Source: JBHIBR01 sp046759145 [NCBI: Nitrospinota bacterium] (lineage in GTDB: Bacteria; UBA8248). From it: a stretch of DNA of 10,368 nt. Positions 1-8,200 of this stretch are shown one piece after another. A program made the position numbers and the translations under genes. The notes below the pieces were generated by a model. It did not search any database, was not told where the DNA came from, and was given only the letters and a program-made list of their open reading frames with translations. The stretch is from contig JBHIBR010000036.1 in assembly GCA_046759145.1 (NCBI GenBank), forward strand, positions 1 to 10,368, read 5' to 3'. Positions within the stretch are counted from its first letter, which is position 1, and every line of letters starts with the position of its first letter.

Positions 1-1638
1 GACCAGGGGCACGAAAGCGGGGAAGATGGGGAGGTTCGTCCAGTCCCGGTCGCAGCTCGAGGAAAACACCAGCGCCTTCGCCGGCCCCACCGTGTGCTCC
101 ACCAGCAGAGGGGTATCATCGTCCAGGGCGAGGAGTATGCGGCCCCGGCCTCCGGTGCTTCCCATCGGGATGTATCCTTCGACCCGGGCGCGGTCGAGGG
201 CGAGGGCGCCCTGCTTGCTCAACGCCCGCAGGATGGGGTGATCGAGCTGGACCTCCCGCACGCGCGCGGGCCGGGCGGGCGGGCGTCGGACGGCCGGGCC
301 CATCCGTGCGGGCAGCAAGCGCGGGGCTGCCTCCAGGAGTTCCCGGTTGTATGTCTCTGGGTCCACCCACTCGCCCAGGGCGAGGAAAACGCCCTTCCCG
401 GCCGCCAAGAATTGCCCCACTGCTTGCCGCACAGGGGGGGGCCAGTCGGACACGTTGCAGAGAAGGGCTACGTCAAAGTCCTCCCACCTCACCCCGCCCA
501 GGCCGTGGCCCGAGACCACCGAGAGGACGAAGGGGGAAGGGGTGCCCGCCGCCCGCAGGGCGTGAAGGACGTAGAAAGTCTCGCTCAGGGCCAGGGAGGT
601 GCGCGGGTCACCATCCACCAAGAGAACCCGCACCTTCTCCCCCGCCTTGCCAGCCAAGAAGCGGCGGTCATCCTCGGGCAGTCTGTCCCCGGCGAGCTCC
701 ACCCAACCCCCCACCGGTCCCGGCCGCTCCGGGGTGAGGGAGAAGGCCACCCTGCGGACCTCCCGGGGAGCGAGATCCACCCGCCTCTCCGCCCGCACCC
801 TCCCCTCGGCGTGGAGGCGCACGCGCAGGGCCCGGAGGGGCCGGTTGGAGTGGTTCACCACCTCGGCTTCCACCCCGGCGGCCACCCCCGTCGTGAGGGC
901 CTCCCCCAGCCAGCGCACCGCCCGCACCGAGGCGTTGGGCGCCTGCTCCCCCGCCCCCACGTGGACCACCCGGAGGGAGAGCTGGGGGTCAAAGCGCTGG
1001 ATGGAGCGGAGGTCGAAGTGGGCCCAATCGCTGCGGGCGAGGTCGCTGATGAGGATGAGCTCCTTCTGGTAGGCGGGGCCCGCGAGGGCTTCGTAGGCCC
1101 GGGCGAAGGCGGCCAGGAGATCGCCCGCGCCCGCGGAGAGCCGCACCGAGTCCACTCGCGCAAGCGCCCTCTCCGGAGGCTCGCCCTCGCGAGGCCACCC
1201 CTCGGGCGAGGAGGCCGTCCCCAGCACCAGGACCCGGTCCTGTGGGCCCAGACCCTTGAGGAGGGTCTGGGCGGCCCTCCGGGCGAGCTCGAAGCGCGTC
1301 CCCCCCTCCTGGCGGTAGCCCATGCTGAGAGAGTTGTCCAGGAGGAGGGCCACGGTGAGGGGAGCCCAGCGGCTTCCCGCCATCGAGCCGCGCGTCACCA
1401 GGAAGGGGTGGGCCACGAGCGCGATGAAACTCGCCACCGCCCCCAGGCGCAGCAGCAGCAGGAGCAGGTTCTTGAGGCGGTGGCGGCGGGCGATGCGCCG
1501 ACGGGAGAGGAGGATGAAGCGCACGGCCGGGAAGCGTACCAGCCGCACCCTCCGCCGGCGGATGAGGTGGATGAGGATGGGGATCCCCAAGGCCACGAGG
1601 CCCGCCAGGAGCGCGGGGTAGAGAAAGGAGATGCCCAC
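1..1638 (-). CDS. BatA-type membrane protein with VWA and GATase-like domains, 3' end cut by the window
   Basis: The frame is open from GTG 1638 to the left edge, 546 codons without a stop, so the C-terminus is missing. Residues 1-26 form a membrane helix containing YPALLAGLVALGIPILIHLI, the BatA N-terminal signature, followed by a strongly basic loop (27-55) and a second helix (56-80). A VWA domain spans about 93-245, with DNSLS (101-105) as the MIDAS DxSxS and ISDLA (197-201); the usual Thr is replaced (AGAGDLL, 169-175). About 235-325 look like a beta-sandwich ending in DRLPEDDRR (318-326), a recurrent motif of BatA/VWA proteins. From about 335 a class I amidotransferase-like fold begins with VLLVDGDP (338-345); SSSCDRDWTNLPIFPAF (526-542) is a typical late motif. 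No GxCxG nucleophile elbow is visible; the cysteines are at 394 and 529. The VWA domain position relative to the membrane suggests a periplasmic partner to the MoxR/DUF58 pair. Close homologues are called BatA/WFA or VWA proteins. Confidence 0.93.
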   Translation of the reverse strand, partial: MGISFLYPALLAGLVALGIPILIHLIRRRRVRLVRFPAVRFILLSRRRIARRHRLKNLLLLLLRLGAVASFIALVAHPFLVTRGSMAGSRWAPLTVALLLDNSLSMGYRQEGGTRFELARRAAQTLLKGLGPQDRVLVLGTASSPEGWPREGEPPERALARVDSVRLSAGAGDLLAAFARAYEALAGPAYQKELILISDLARSDWAHFDLRSIQRFDPQLSLRVVHVGAGEQAPNASVRAVRWLGEALTTGVAAGVEAEVVNHSNRPLRALRVRLHAEGRVRAERRVDLAPREVRRVAFSLTPERPGPVGGWVELAGDRLPEDDRRFLAGKAGEKVRVLLVDGDPRTSLALSETFYVLHALRAAGTPSPFVLSVVSGHGLGGVRWEDFDVALLCNVSDWPPPVRQAVGQFLAAGKGVFLALGEWVDPETYNRELLEAAPRLLPARMGPAVRRPPARPARVREVQLDHPILRALSKQGALALDRARVEGYIPMGSTGGRGRILLALDDDTPLLVEHTVGPAKALVFSSSCDRDWTNLPIFPAFVPLV

Positions 1639-1644
1639 GTCGCG

Positions 1645-1649
1645 CCCTC
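1645..1649 (-). promoter_or_regulatory. Ribosome binding site of the BatA-type gene
   Basis: On the minus strand GAGGG overlaps the TGA stop of the DUF58 gene and sits six bases before GTG at 1638. This supports the start and suggests translational coupling between the two genes. Confidence 0.7.
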
Positions 1650-2547
1650 AGGCCACCGCCTTCCGCCAGGCGAGGTAGCGCACCAGGCCGCGGTCCAGGG
1701 GGACGGAGGTGTCCAGGAGCACGTAATCCACCTGGTGCTCCCGGCAGGCCTTCCGGTAGGTTTCCACGAACCGCCTCACTGCCAAGTGGTAAGTCTCGCG
1801 GATGACCTCGGGCTCCACCGTGACGCGCTGGAGCGTCTCCAGGTCTTCGAAGCGCGTGAGCTCTTCGAAGGGGAAGTGCAGCTCGGCCGGGTCCAGGATG
1901 TGGAAGACGATGACGTCGTTTCCCTTGAGGCGGAAGAGCTGGAGGGCGCGGAGCAGCGGCTCCGGCTCGGCCAGGAGGTCGGAGGCCACCACCACGAGCC
2001 CCCGCCGCCGGAGGGCGGCCGCCAGCTCCCCCAGGGCCTCGGCGAGCCCTGTCTGGCCCCGTGGCCGCTGGCGCTCCAGGGCGTCCAGAAGTTCCAGCAG
2101 GTGGCGGCGGGTGGCCTTGGGCGGGATGCGCCGCCCCACCGTCCCGGCGCACGTCAGGAGGCCCACGGCGTCTTGCTGGCGCAGCGCCAGGTAGGCCAGG
2201 GCCGCCGTCAGATAACAGGCGTAGTCCCACTTCGTGATGCCCTCCGAGGCGTAGTCCATGGAGGCGCTGGCATCCACCACCAGGTGAGCGCGGAGGTTGG
2301 TCTCCTCCTCATACTCCTTGATGAGGTAGCGGTCGAACCTCCCGAAGGCCTTCCAGTCGATGTGGCGGATCTCGTCCCCGGGCGAATAGGCGCGGTGCTC
2401 CTCGAACTCCACGCTGAAGCCCCGGGCGCGGCTCCGGTGGACGCCGCTCATGAGCCCCTCCACCACCCAGCGGGCCTTGAGGGGGAGGGTGGCGATGCGG
2501 GCTATCAGATGGGGGTCGAAGTAGCTCTGGCCGGGCGGGGCTGGCAC
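1648..2547 (-). CDS. DUF58 domain protein (VWA-like partner of MoxR)
   Basis: The product is 299 residues, the usual length for short soluble DUF58 proteins. The family signature runs from about 34 to 83: GVHRSRARGFSVEFEEHR, then YSPGDEIRHIDWKAFGR (54-70) and LIKEYEEETN. A von Willebrand A-like fold follows, with the metal site (MIDAS) motif DASAS at 92-96, a Thr at 166 (GQTGL) and ASDLL at 188-192, so the metal-binding residues look complete. There is no signal peptide or membrane segment, so it is probably cytoplasmic. It contains three cysteines (111, 133, 268), unlike the exported neighbours. The GTG start has a good ribosome site. It is the expected adaptor partner of the MoxR ATPase and is probably co-transcribed with it; the next gene follows after nine bases. 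The client is unknown. Confidence 0.96.
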   Translation of the reverse strand: MPAPPGQSYFDPHLIARIATLPLKARWVVEGLMSGVHRSRARGFSVEFEEHRAYSPGDEIRHIDWKAFGRFDRYLIKEYEEETNLRAHLVVDASASMDYASEGITKWDYACYLTAALAYLALRQQDAVGLLTCAGTVGRRIPPKATRRHLLELLDALERQRPRGQTGLAEALGELAAALRRRGLVVVASDLLAEPEPLLRALQLFRLKGNDVIVFHILDPAELHFPFEELTRFEDLETLQRVTVEPEVIRETYHLAVRRFVETYRKACREHQVDYVLLDTSVPLDRGLVRYLAWRKAVA

Positions 2548-2555
2548 TTTCTCTC

Positions 2556-2561
2556 TCCTCC
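2556..2561 (-). promoter_or_regulatory. Ribosome binding site of the DUF58 gene
   Basis: On the minus strand GGAGGA lies eight bases before the GTG at 2547. It supports this non-ATG start within the 34-base gap after moxR. Confidence 0.75.
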
Positions 2562-2581
2562 GCCTTTCTGCGGTGTGCCGC

Positions 2582-3598
2582 TCAGTCCGCCTCCCGCGGG
2601 GGCTCCACGGTGCGCAGCAGGCGCGCGATGACCTCCGGGGCGCCCACCCCCTCCGCCTGGGCCTTGAAGTTCACCAGGATGCGGTGGCGCAGCACGGGGG
2701 CGGCCAGGGCCCGGATGTCCTCGATGGCCACGGCGTAGCGCCCGTCCAGCACCGCCCGGGCGCGGCCGCCCAGCACCAGGTACTGGGAGGACCGGGGCCC
2801 CGCCCCCCACTCCACCCACTCCCGCGCGAAGTCGGGTGCCGAGGGGTCTCCGGGGCGGCTCGCTCGGGCGAGGGAGACGGCGTACTCCACCACGTAGGGC
2901 GCGGCCGGGACGCGCCGCACGAGGCCTTGGAGCTCCAGGATCTGCGCCGCGTCCATCACCTTCTGGAGGCTCGGCCGGTAGGTGGAGGTGGTCTGGGCCA
3001 CGATCTGCGCCTCCTCCTCCGGAGAGGGGTAGTCCACCCCGATGTGAAACATGAAGCGGTCGAGCTGGGCCTCGGGCAGGGGGTAGGTCCCCTCCTGCTC
3101 GATGGGGTTCTGTGTGGCGAGGACAAAGAAGGGGAGGTCCAAGGGGTAGGTCGTCCCCCCCGCCGTCACCTTGTACTCCTGCATTGACTGGAGGAGCGCC
3201 GCCTGGGTCTTGGGAGGCGTGCGGTTGATCTCGTCGGCCAGGAGGATGTGGGTGAAGATGGGCCCCTTGAGGAAGCGGAAGGCGCGCCGCCCGGTGCTCG
3301 TCTCCTCGAGGATGTCCGTGCCCGTGATGTCGGAGGGCATGAGGTCCGGGGTGAACTGGATGCGGTTGAACTCGAGCTGGAGCACCTGGGCCAGGGTGCT
3401 GATGAGGAGCGTCTTCGCCAGGCCCGGCACCCCCACCAGCAAGCAGTGGCCCTTGGCGAAGAGGGCGATGAGGGCGAGGTCGATGACCTCCTCCTGGCCC
3501 ACGATGACCTTGCGGACCTCCTCGCGGATGGCACGGCTTCTTCGGCCGATCTCCTCGGCCGCCTGAAGGTCGCGTTCGGCAGGGGGTGCGGTGCTCAT
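2582..3598 (-). CDS. MoxR-family AAA+ ATPase
   Basis: The product is 338 residues, a usual size for the family. Visible motifs are Walker A GVPGLAKT (56-63), Walker B HILLADEIN (117-125, with Asp122-Glu123), sensor 1 ATQNP (161-165), PEAQLDRF (176-183) around the arginine-finger region, and GAGPRSSQYL (265-274) with the sensor 2 Arg269. The sequence LMPSDITG (86-93) after the Walker A helix is also characteristic of MoxR proteins. It is a cytoplasmic ring ATPase expected to act as a chaperone-like motor with VWA-domain partners, here the DUF58 and BatA-type products encoded just downstream. The ATG at 3598 lies 12 bases after the previous stop; a GAGG overlapping that TGA sits about ten bases before the start. 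All nucleotide-binding residues appear intact, so it should be active. Confidence 0.97.
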   Translation of the reverse strand: MSTAPPAERDLQAAEEIGRRSRAIREEVRKVIVGQEEVIDLALIALFAKGHCLLVGVPGLAKTLLISTLAQVLQLEFNRIQFTPDLMPSDITGTDILEETSTGRRAFRFLKGPIFTHILLADEINRTPPKTQAALLQSMQEYKVTAGGTTYPLDLPFFVLATQNPIEQEGTYPLPEAQLDRFMFHIGVDYPSPEEEAQIVAQTTSTYRPSLQKVMDAAQILELQGLVRRVPAAPYVVEYAVSLARASRPGDPSAPDFAREWVEWGAGPRSSQYLVLGGRARAVLDGRYAVAIEDIRALAAPVLRHRILVNFKAQAEGVGAPEVIARLLRTVEPPREAD

Positions 3599-3610
3599 GG
3601 ATGTGCAACC

Positions 3611-5221
3611 TCAGTTCTGTCGGAGGAGCCGGCGGCCGATGCGTGCCTCCCGCCGGCTGCGGACCTCCTCCCCGAGCTGGCGGTAGACCCGAGCCAGCTC
3701 CAGGTGCGCGCGGGGGTCAAAGGGGTTGAGCTCAATGGCTTCCTCCCAGGCGGCCCGCGCCCCCCTGAGGTCTCCCGCGCGGGCGTGGGCGTAGCCCAGG
3801 TGGACATAGGTGGTGACATAGTCGGGGTCGAGGGCCTTGGCGCGCCGCAGGTGTTCGAGCGCCTCGCGGCTGCGCCGCAGCGAGAGGAGGGAGACGCCGA
3901 GCTTGTTGAGGATGACAGCCGAGTGGGGGTCCTCCCGGAGGGCCCGCCGGTACTCGATGGCGGCGGCCCGCAGGCGGCCCCGCGCCCGCAGCCGGTCACC
4001 CAGCGCGGCCCGCCGGCGCGCCACCTCGGATTGGATGGCCTTGAGTTCCCAAGCCTTTTCGCCCACTGGGCCGCCCCGCCGCACCCGGAGCTGGCGCACC
4101 CGCACCCCCTTCCTCTCGCTCAACCCCTTGCGGGCAAGGAAGGCCCGCCAGCCCTTCTCGAACTGCTCGAAGGAGAGCCCGAGGACGGAGCGGAGGGCCT
4201 CCTCCGCCCCCCGCTCCTTCCCCCGGGCCATGTGCTGGATGATGCGCCGGAGGGTCGGCGTCCCCCCGCGCTCCAGGATGAACTCCAACGCCGTGGCCGC
4301 CTCGGCGTAAGCCTGGTGCACCTCGGCCGCGCTGTCGAGGTAGATGAGAGAGGGTTCCATACGCCGGAAGCCCACAAAGCCGCCCTCCCGCGTCGCCCGC
4401 GCCAGCAAGGCCTCCGCGGCGGGGTTCAGGTAGGGAAGGCCCGTCCCCTTCCAGTGGGCTTCGGCGAACTTCGCCAGGCCCTCGTGGAACCAGATGGGCG
4501 CCCGGTTGTGGCTCATCTTCGTAAGGACGAAGTGGATGTACTCGTGGCTGAGCGTGTCGAGCCAGCGGTAGCCGAGGATCAGGCTCCGGGGGGAGAGGAC
4601 CATCACCTTGTGGAACTTGGCGACCCCGACGGCGCCCGTGACCTCGATGTCGCGCAGCGACAGGGTGGAGGCACGGTTGAAGGCGGTTGCGTCGGGAAAC
4701 ACCTCGACGCGCACCCTCTCCCGGGGGCGGAATCCCAGCAGCTTCGCCATTGCCCTCTGGGCGGCCTCGAGGGCCTCGAGGGCGTAAGGGGCGAGGATGC
4801 CGTCGCGAGGCTCATCCAGGTAGAGGGCGAAGTGCTCACTCTCGTATCGCTTGAGCGGGCCGGCCGCCGCCCGGGTCTGCTGCACGAGGAGCCGCAGGGC
4901 GAGCCACCGCTCGTCGGCGGGCTTGAGGGAGAGGGCCCGCTCGATGCGCTTCTGGGCCTCCCCGTATCGCCCCTCAAGGAAAGCGAGCCGGGCGGCCAGG
5001 GCCGGGGCGGCCGGGTTCGGGCGCCGGGCCTCGAGCAGGGGGGAGAGGAGCTTCCCCGCCTCTTCGAGACGCCACTGGTCCAGGAGCTCCTCCACCTCCC
5101 CAAGGGGCTCCGCCGCCGAAGCGAACGGCGGCGCGGGGAAGGTGAGGAGGAAGGCGAGGAGAGCGCCTGCCGCCGCGCGGGCCCAGCGGGCCCCGTGCGG
5201 GTTACTTCGTGATGCTCTCAA
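3611..5221 (-). CDS. Exported peptidase MA-like zinc metallopeptidase with TPR repeats
   Basis: The product is 536 residues. The only start that keeps the signal peptide is TTG at 5221, overlapping the upstream gene by 20 bases; the ribosome site is weak (GAG eight bases before), which suggests translational coupling. Residues 1-37 are a signal peptide: a basic start, hydrophobic core AGALLAFLLTFPA, and a likely cleavage after ASA. Residues 40-118 look like two degenerate TPR-like helix pairs. The catalytic domain (about 125-365) carries HEYIH at 226-230 and WFHEGLAKF at 244-252: two zinc-binding histidines, the catalytic Glu227 and a likely third ligand Glu247, the gluzincin/peptidase MA pattern. 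About 400-535 hold roughly four TPR units (for example ALEHLRRAKALDPD), a protein-binding platform. It has no cysteine. It is predicted to act in the periplasm or at the outer face of the membrane. The substrate is unknown. Its place before moxR suggests it works with that system. Confidence 0.9.
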   Translation of the reverse strand: MRASRSNPHGARWARAAAGALLAFLLTFPAPPFASAAEPLGEVEELLDQWRLEEAGKLLSPLLEARRPNPAAPALAARLAFLEGRYGEAQKRIERALSLKPADERWLALRLLVQQTRAAAGPLKRYESEHFALYLDEPRDGILAPYALEALEAAQRAMAKLLGFRPRERVRVEVFPDATAFNRASTLSLRDIEVTGAVGVAKFHKVMVLSPRSLILGYRWLDTLSHEYIHFVLTKMSHNRAPIWFHEGLAKFAEAHWKGTGLPYLNPAAEALLARATREGGFVGFRRMEPSLIYLDSAAEVHQAYAEAATALEFILERGGTPTLRRIIQHMARGKERGAEEALRSVLGLSFEQFEKGWRAFLARKGLSERKGVRVRQLRVRRGGPVGEKAWELKAIQSEVARRRAALGDRLRARGRLRAAAIEYRRALREDPHSAVILNKLGVSLLSLRRSREALEHLRRAKALDPDYVTTYVHLGYAHARAGDLRGARAAWEEAIELNPFDPRAHLELARVYRQLGEEVRSRREARIGRRLLRQN

Positions 5222-8200
5222 AGTATCGCTCGATGCGCTCCCGGTAATCGGAAGGAGCGCCCTCCCGGAGGGCCTCCATAATGGCCTCCCGGAACCCCGG
5301 AGGCACGCGGAACTCCTCCTTCCCGGGCAGCCGGAACTCTCGCCGCTCGAAGCCGAGGGCTCCCTCCTCCCCTTGGGTGGCGGGGAAATCGTCCACCCCG
5401 GGTTGGGGAATCAGCCTTCCCCAGGGGAGCCAGCGCCTTGCGCCGTAGAAGGCCGGTCCCCGCTGGGGGCCCAGCACAGCCCGCTGGGCCATCTGCCGGA
5501 GGGCCTGCCCGATCGACTGCTGACTTTGCAGGAGCCGCTCGAGGGCCGTCCGTTCGGGGGGGAGCGCCCGCCGGGCGCTCTGTGCCCCCAGTTCCTTCTT
5601 GGCCTCCCCCATGGCCTGGGCGGCCCCTTCGATGCCCTTCGCTATCTTGGGGTCCAGGTTGGGGAAGAGCTGCATCAGGCGCTCCAGGGTCCGGTGGAAT
5701 TCGCGCGTTCTGCCCTCCAGGGCGGCCTGGCGGCGGTGCAGCTCCGTAAGGCCTCGCAGCTCCTCGGGCCCGGCCAACCGGTCGGTCTCCGAGGGGAGCT
5801 TCCCCAAGCGCTCCCCCCACCGCTCGAGTTCGGCCCGCTCCTCGGGCAGGAGTTTCTCCCTCATCGCCTCGCGGAGCCTGCCGAAGGAGGCCCGGAGCTC
5901 TTTCCGCCGCTTTGCGTCCGGCGGGGCACCCCCCTCCCGGAGAGCCTTCCGCAGCCCCTCGGCCGGAGGCTGAGCCGGTTGCTCCTTCCTCTTTTTCAGC
6001 TCCGCCAGCAGGCGCGAGAGGGAGCTCTCCAGTTCCGCCAGTTCCTCTTTCCATCTCTTCTCCTGGCGGACGCGGAGCTTCCGCTCCACAGCCTCGGTCT
6101 GCCGCAGGATGGCGTCCTGCTCCCGGACGAGGGCGGCCAGTTCGCCCCCCGAGCGATTCATCCCCTGGCGCATCCGGCTCAAGGCCGAGCGCAGGGAGCT
6201 CCACCGCGCGTTCTGGAGCGCCGCCATCATCGCCCGCAACTGCCCGAGGAGCTGGCGCATCGCCTGGAGAGCTGCGCGGATATCCCCCCGCTGGAGGTGG
6301 CGGCGGACAGCGCCCAGGGCGCTCCGCATATCCTGGAACGGGAGGTTCCGGAGGGCGGGGTTGTTGATGAAGTCGTCGGGCATCTTCGAAGCGAGCTGGC
6401 CGAGGGAGCGCATGGCGGAGCGCAGGAGCTGCTCCAGCTTCGCCAGCTCCTTGAGCGCGGCCTGCCGCGCCGCCGGGGAGGCTCCCTTCTGCAAGCGCTC
6501 GAGGGAACGGAGAAGCTCGCGCTGGCTGCGGCTGAGCTCCGCCAGGGTGTCCTGGAGGCGCTCCGCCTGGAGGCCTTTGTAGAGGTCTTCGCTGAGGGTG
6601 GCGAGCCGCTCAAGCTCGGAGGCGGTTTCCTCGCGGGCCCGGCTGCGCGCCTCCGGGGTAGGGGCCCGGGCGGCTTTTTCCAGGAGCTCATCCCGCGTGT
6701 AGGCGAGGTTGCGCCGCAGCGCCTCTAGGTCCATCCGCAGGGCGGTCTCGGAGGGACGCCCCGGCCGGAGGCGCGCGATCGCCCGGTCCACCTTCTGAAG
6801 GAGGCGATCCGCCTTTTGGCGCAGCGAGGGTGGCTTGGCCCGGCCTTTCGCCGCGGGGGCGGGCGTCCGCGGCCCTGCAGGCCTGGGGGCAGCGCTCGAG
6901 GTTCTCTCCTGGGGCTCGTAGTCGCGCTCGAGATAGTCGCCGAGCAGTTCCAGGAGCCCCTCCGAGAGCTCCCGGAGCTGGGCGGCCATCTCCCTCCGGG
7001 CTGCCCGGCGGTCGGGGAAGCGGATGCGGTAGAGAGGCGAGTAGCCGGTCTTGGGGCCGCTGATGGTGTCGTTGTCCACCGCCGCCAGGCGGTAGTGGAC
7101 CACCGCTCCCGGCGCCAGGCCCATGGTCGCCAGGTCCCAGAGCTGGTGGCCGCGGGCGAGGCGCCGCTCCGGTTTCCCTTCCCAGAGCCTGATGCGCCGC
7201 CAGCGCCCGGACCCCACCCGGAACTCCAGGTCCACCGCCCGCAGGCCGTAGTCGTCCCGGGCCTCGTACTCCACGCGGACGGTGGCTTCCTCCTCGAGGG
7301 TGAGGTCCCGCCCGGGGGCGAGGACCCGCACCCAGGGGTGCTGGTCGGACACCAGCTGGATGCGGTAGCGGATGGGGTCGGGGTTGGAGTAGCCGAGCTC
7401 ATCCTTCACCTGGATGTGATACTCCCCCGGCTGCAAGAGCACGAGCTGGCCCTGGAGGGAGACCCCCTTCTGGATCCGCATGGGGATCTGCCAGCCGGTG
7501 TCCAGAACGATTTTCCCCTCGGTCACGGGCTTCGTGGCCCTCGAGGCCACCTCCACTCGCGATCCCTTGAGGCCCTGGATGTCGCCCTTCCCCTTCACCA
7601 CGCGGGGCGGGAGCCCGGTATAGGCGGGCGCGTAGTAAGTCAGGCGCAGCTCTCCCACCTCGGGCGGAGCCACCACCCGCGCCCGGCCCACGGCCGAAGC
7701 GAAGCCATCGGCCGCCGCCTGAAAGCTGAACGAGGAGAGCGGGTTCTCGACGACGTGGCGGAACCGCCCCTCCCCCTTTGGCGCCATCTCAGCGGAGCCC
7801 GGGGGCGCGCCCTCGGGCGTGAGCCGCAGCTCCACCCGCTCCGGGACCCGCCCGCTCGCCCGGACCTCGACCGCGAGGGGCTCCCCCCGCAGGAGGGTGA
7901 CCTGCCGGGGCTCGATGCTCAGGCGGACCTCCCGGGGAGGGATCAGGGCGAAGGCGTTCCGCAGCAGGTACCACGAGCGCGGCCCGGCCGAGGGGTCGAG
8001 GAAGAGGACGCCCGCCGCGGCGGCGAGCAGCACCACCACCGTGGCGCCCAGACGGCGGGCCCGCTCCGCCGAGACCACCGCCCGGGGCTCGATGCCCCCC
8101 AGCTCCCTCCGCGTCTGGCGCACCAGGGCGTGGACGAGGGCCTCGGAGATGTCCCTGCGCTTCTCCGGCCGTTCCAACTGGGGGTAGAGCTGGAGGGAGT

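Noticed and set aside
1447-1470. CAG-rich run that looks like a triplet repeat
   Set aside because: On the coding strand it is a CTG-rich run encoding leucines of the second membrane helix of the BatA-type protein; the same explains the CAG/GAG run near 8415-8430.
989-2230. 413-codon minus-strand frame
   Set aside because: It overlaps both DUF58 and the BatA-type gene in another frame; its Gly/Pro/Arg-rich translation lacks any recognisable motif, whereas the other frames show MIDAS and family signatures.
94-2631. 845-codon open frame on the plus strand
   Set aside because: It is codon-phase antisense to both the BatA-type and DUF58 genes and runs across their junction. The antisense of GC-rich codons rarely gives stops. 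The translation is rich in Gly, Pro, Arg, Glu and His with no domain or signature.
2505-3608. 367-codon minus-strand frame over the MoxR gene
   Set aside because: It is an out-of-frame shadow of MoxR with Pro/Gly/His-rich composition; Walker A and B are in the other frame.
4766-4785. Short tandem CTCGAGG repeat
   Set aside because: Two copies only, encoding ALEALEA in a helix of the peptidase protein; no sign of a functional repeat array.
3248-5212. 654-codon open frame on the plus strand
   Set aside because: It is the in-phase antisense of the MoxR and peptidase-TPR genes, both of which carry clear motifs on the minus strand.
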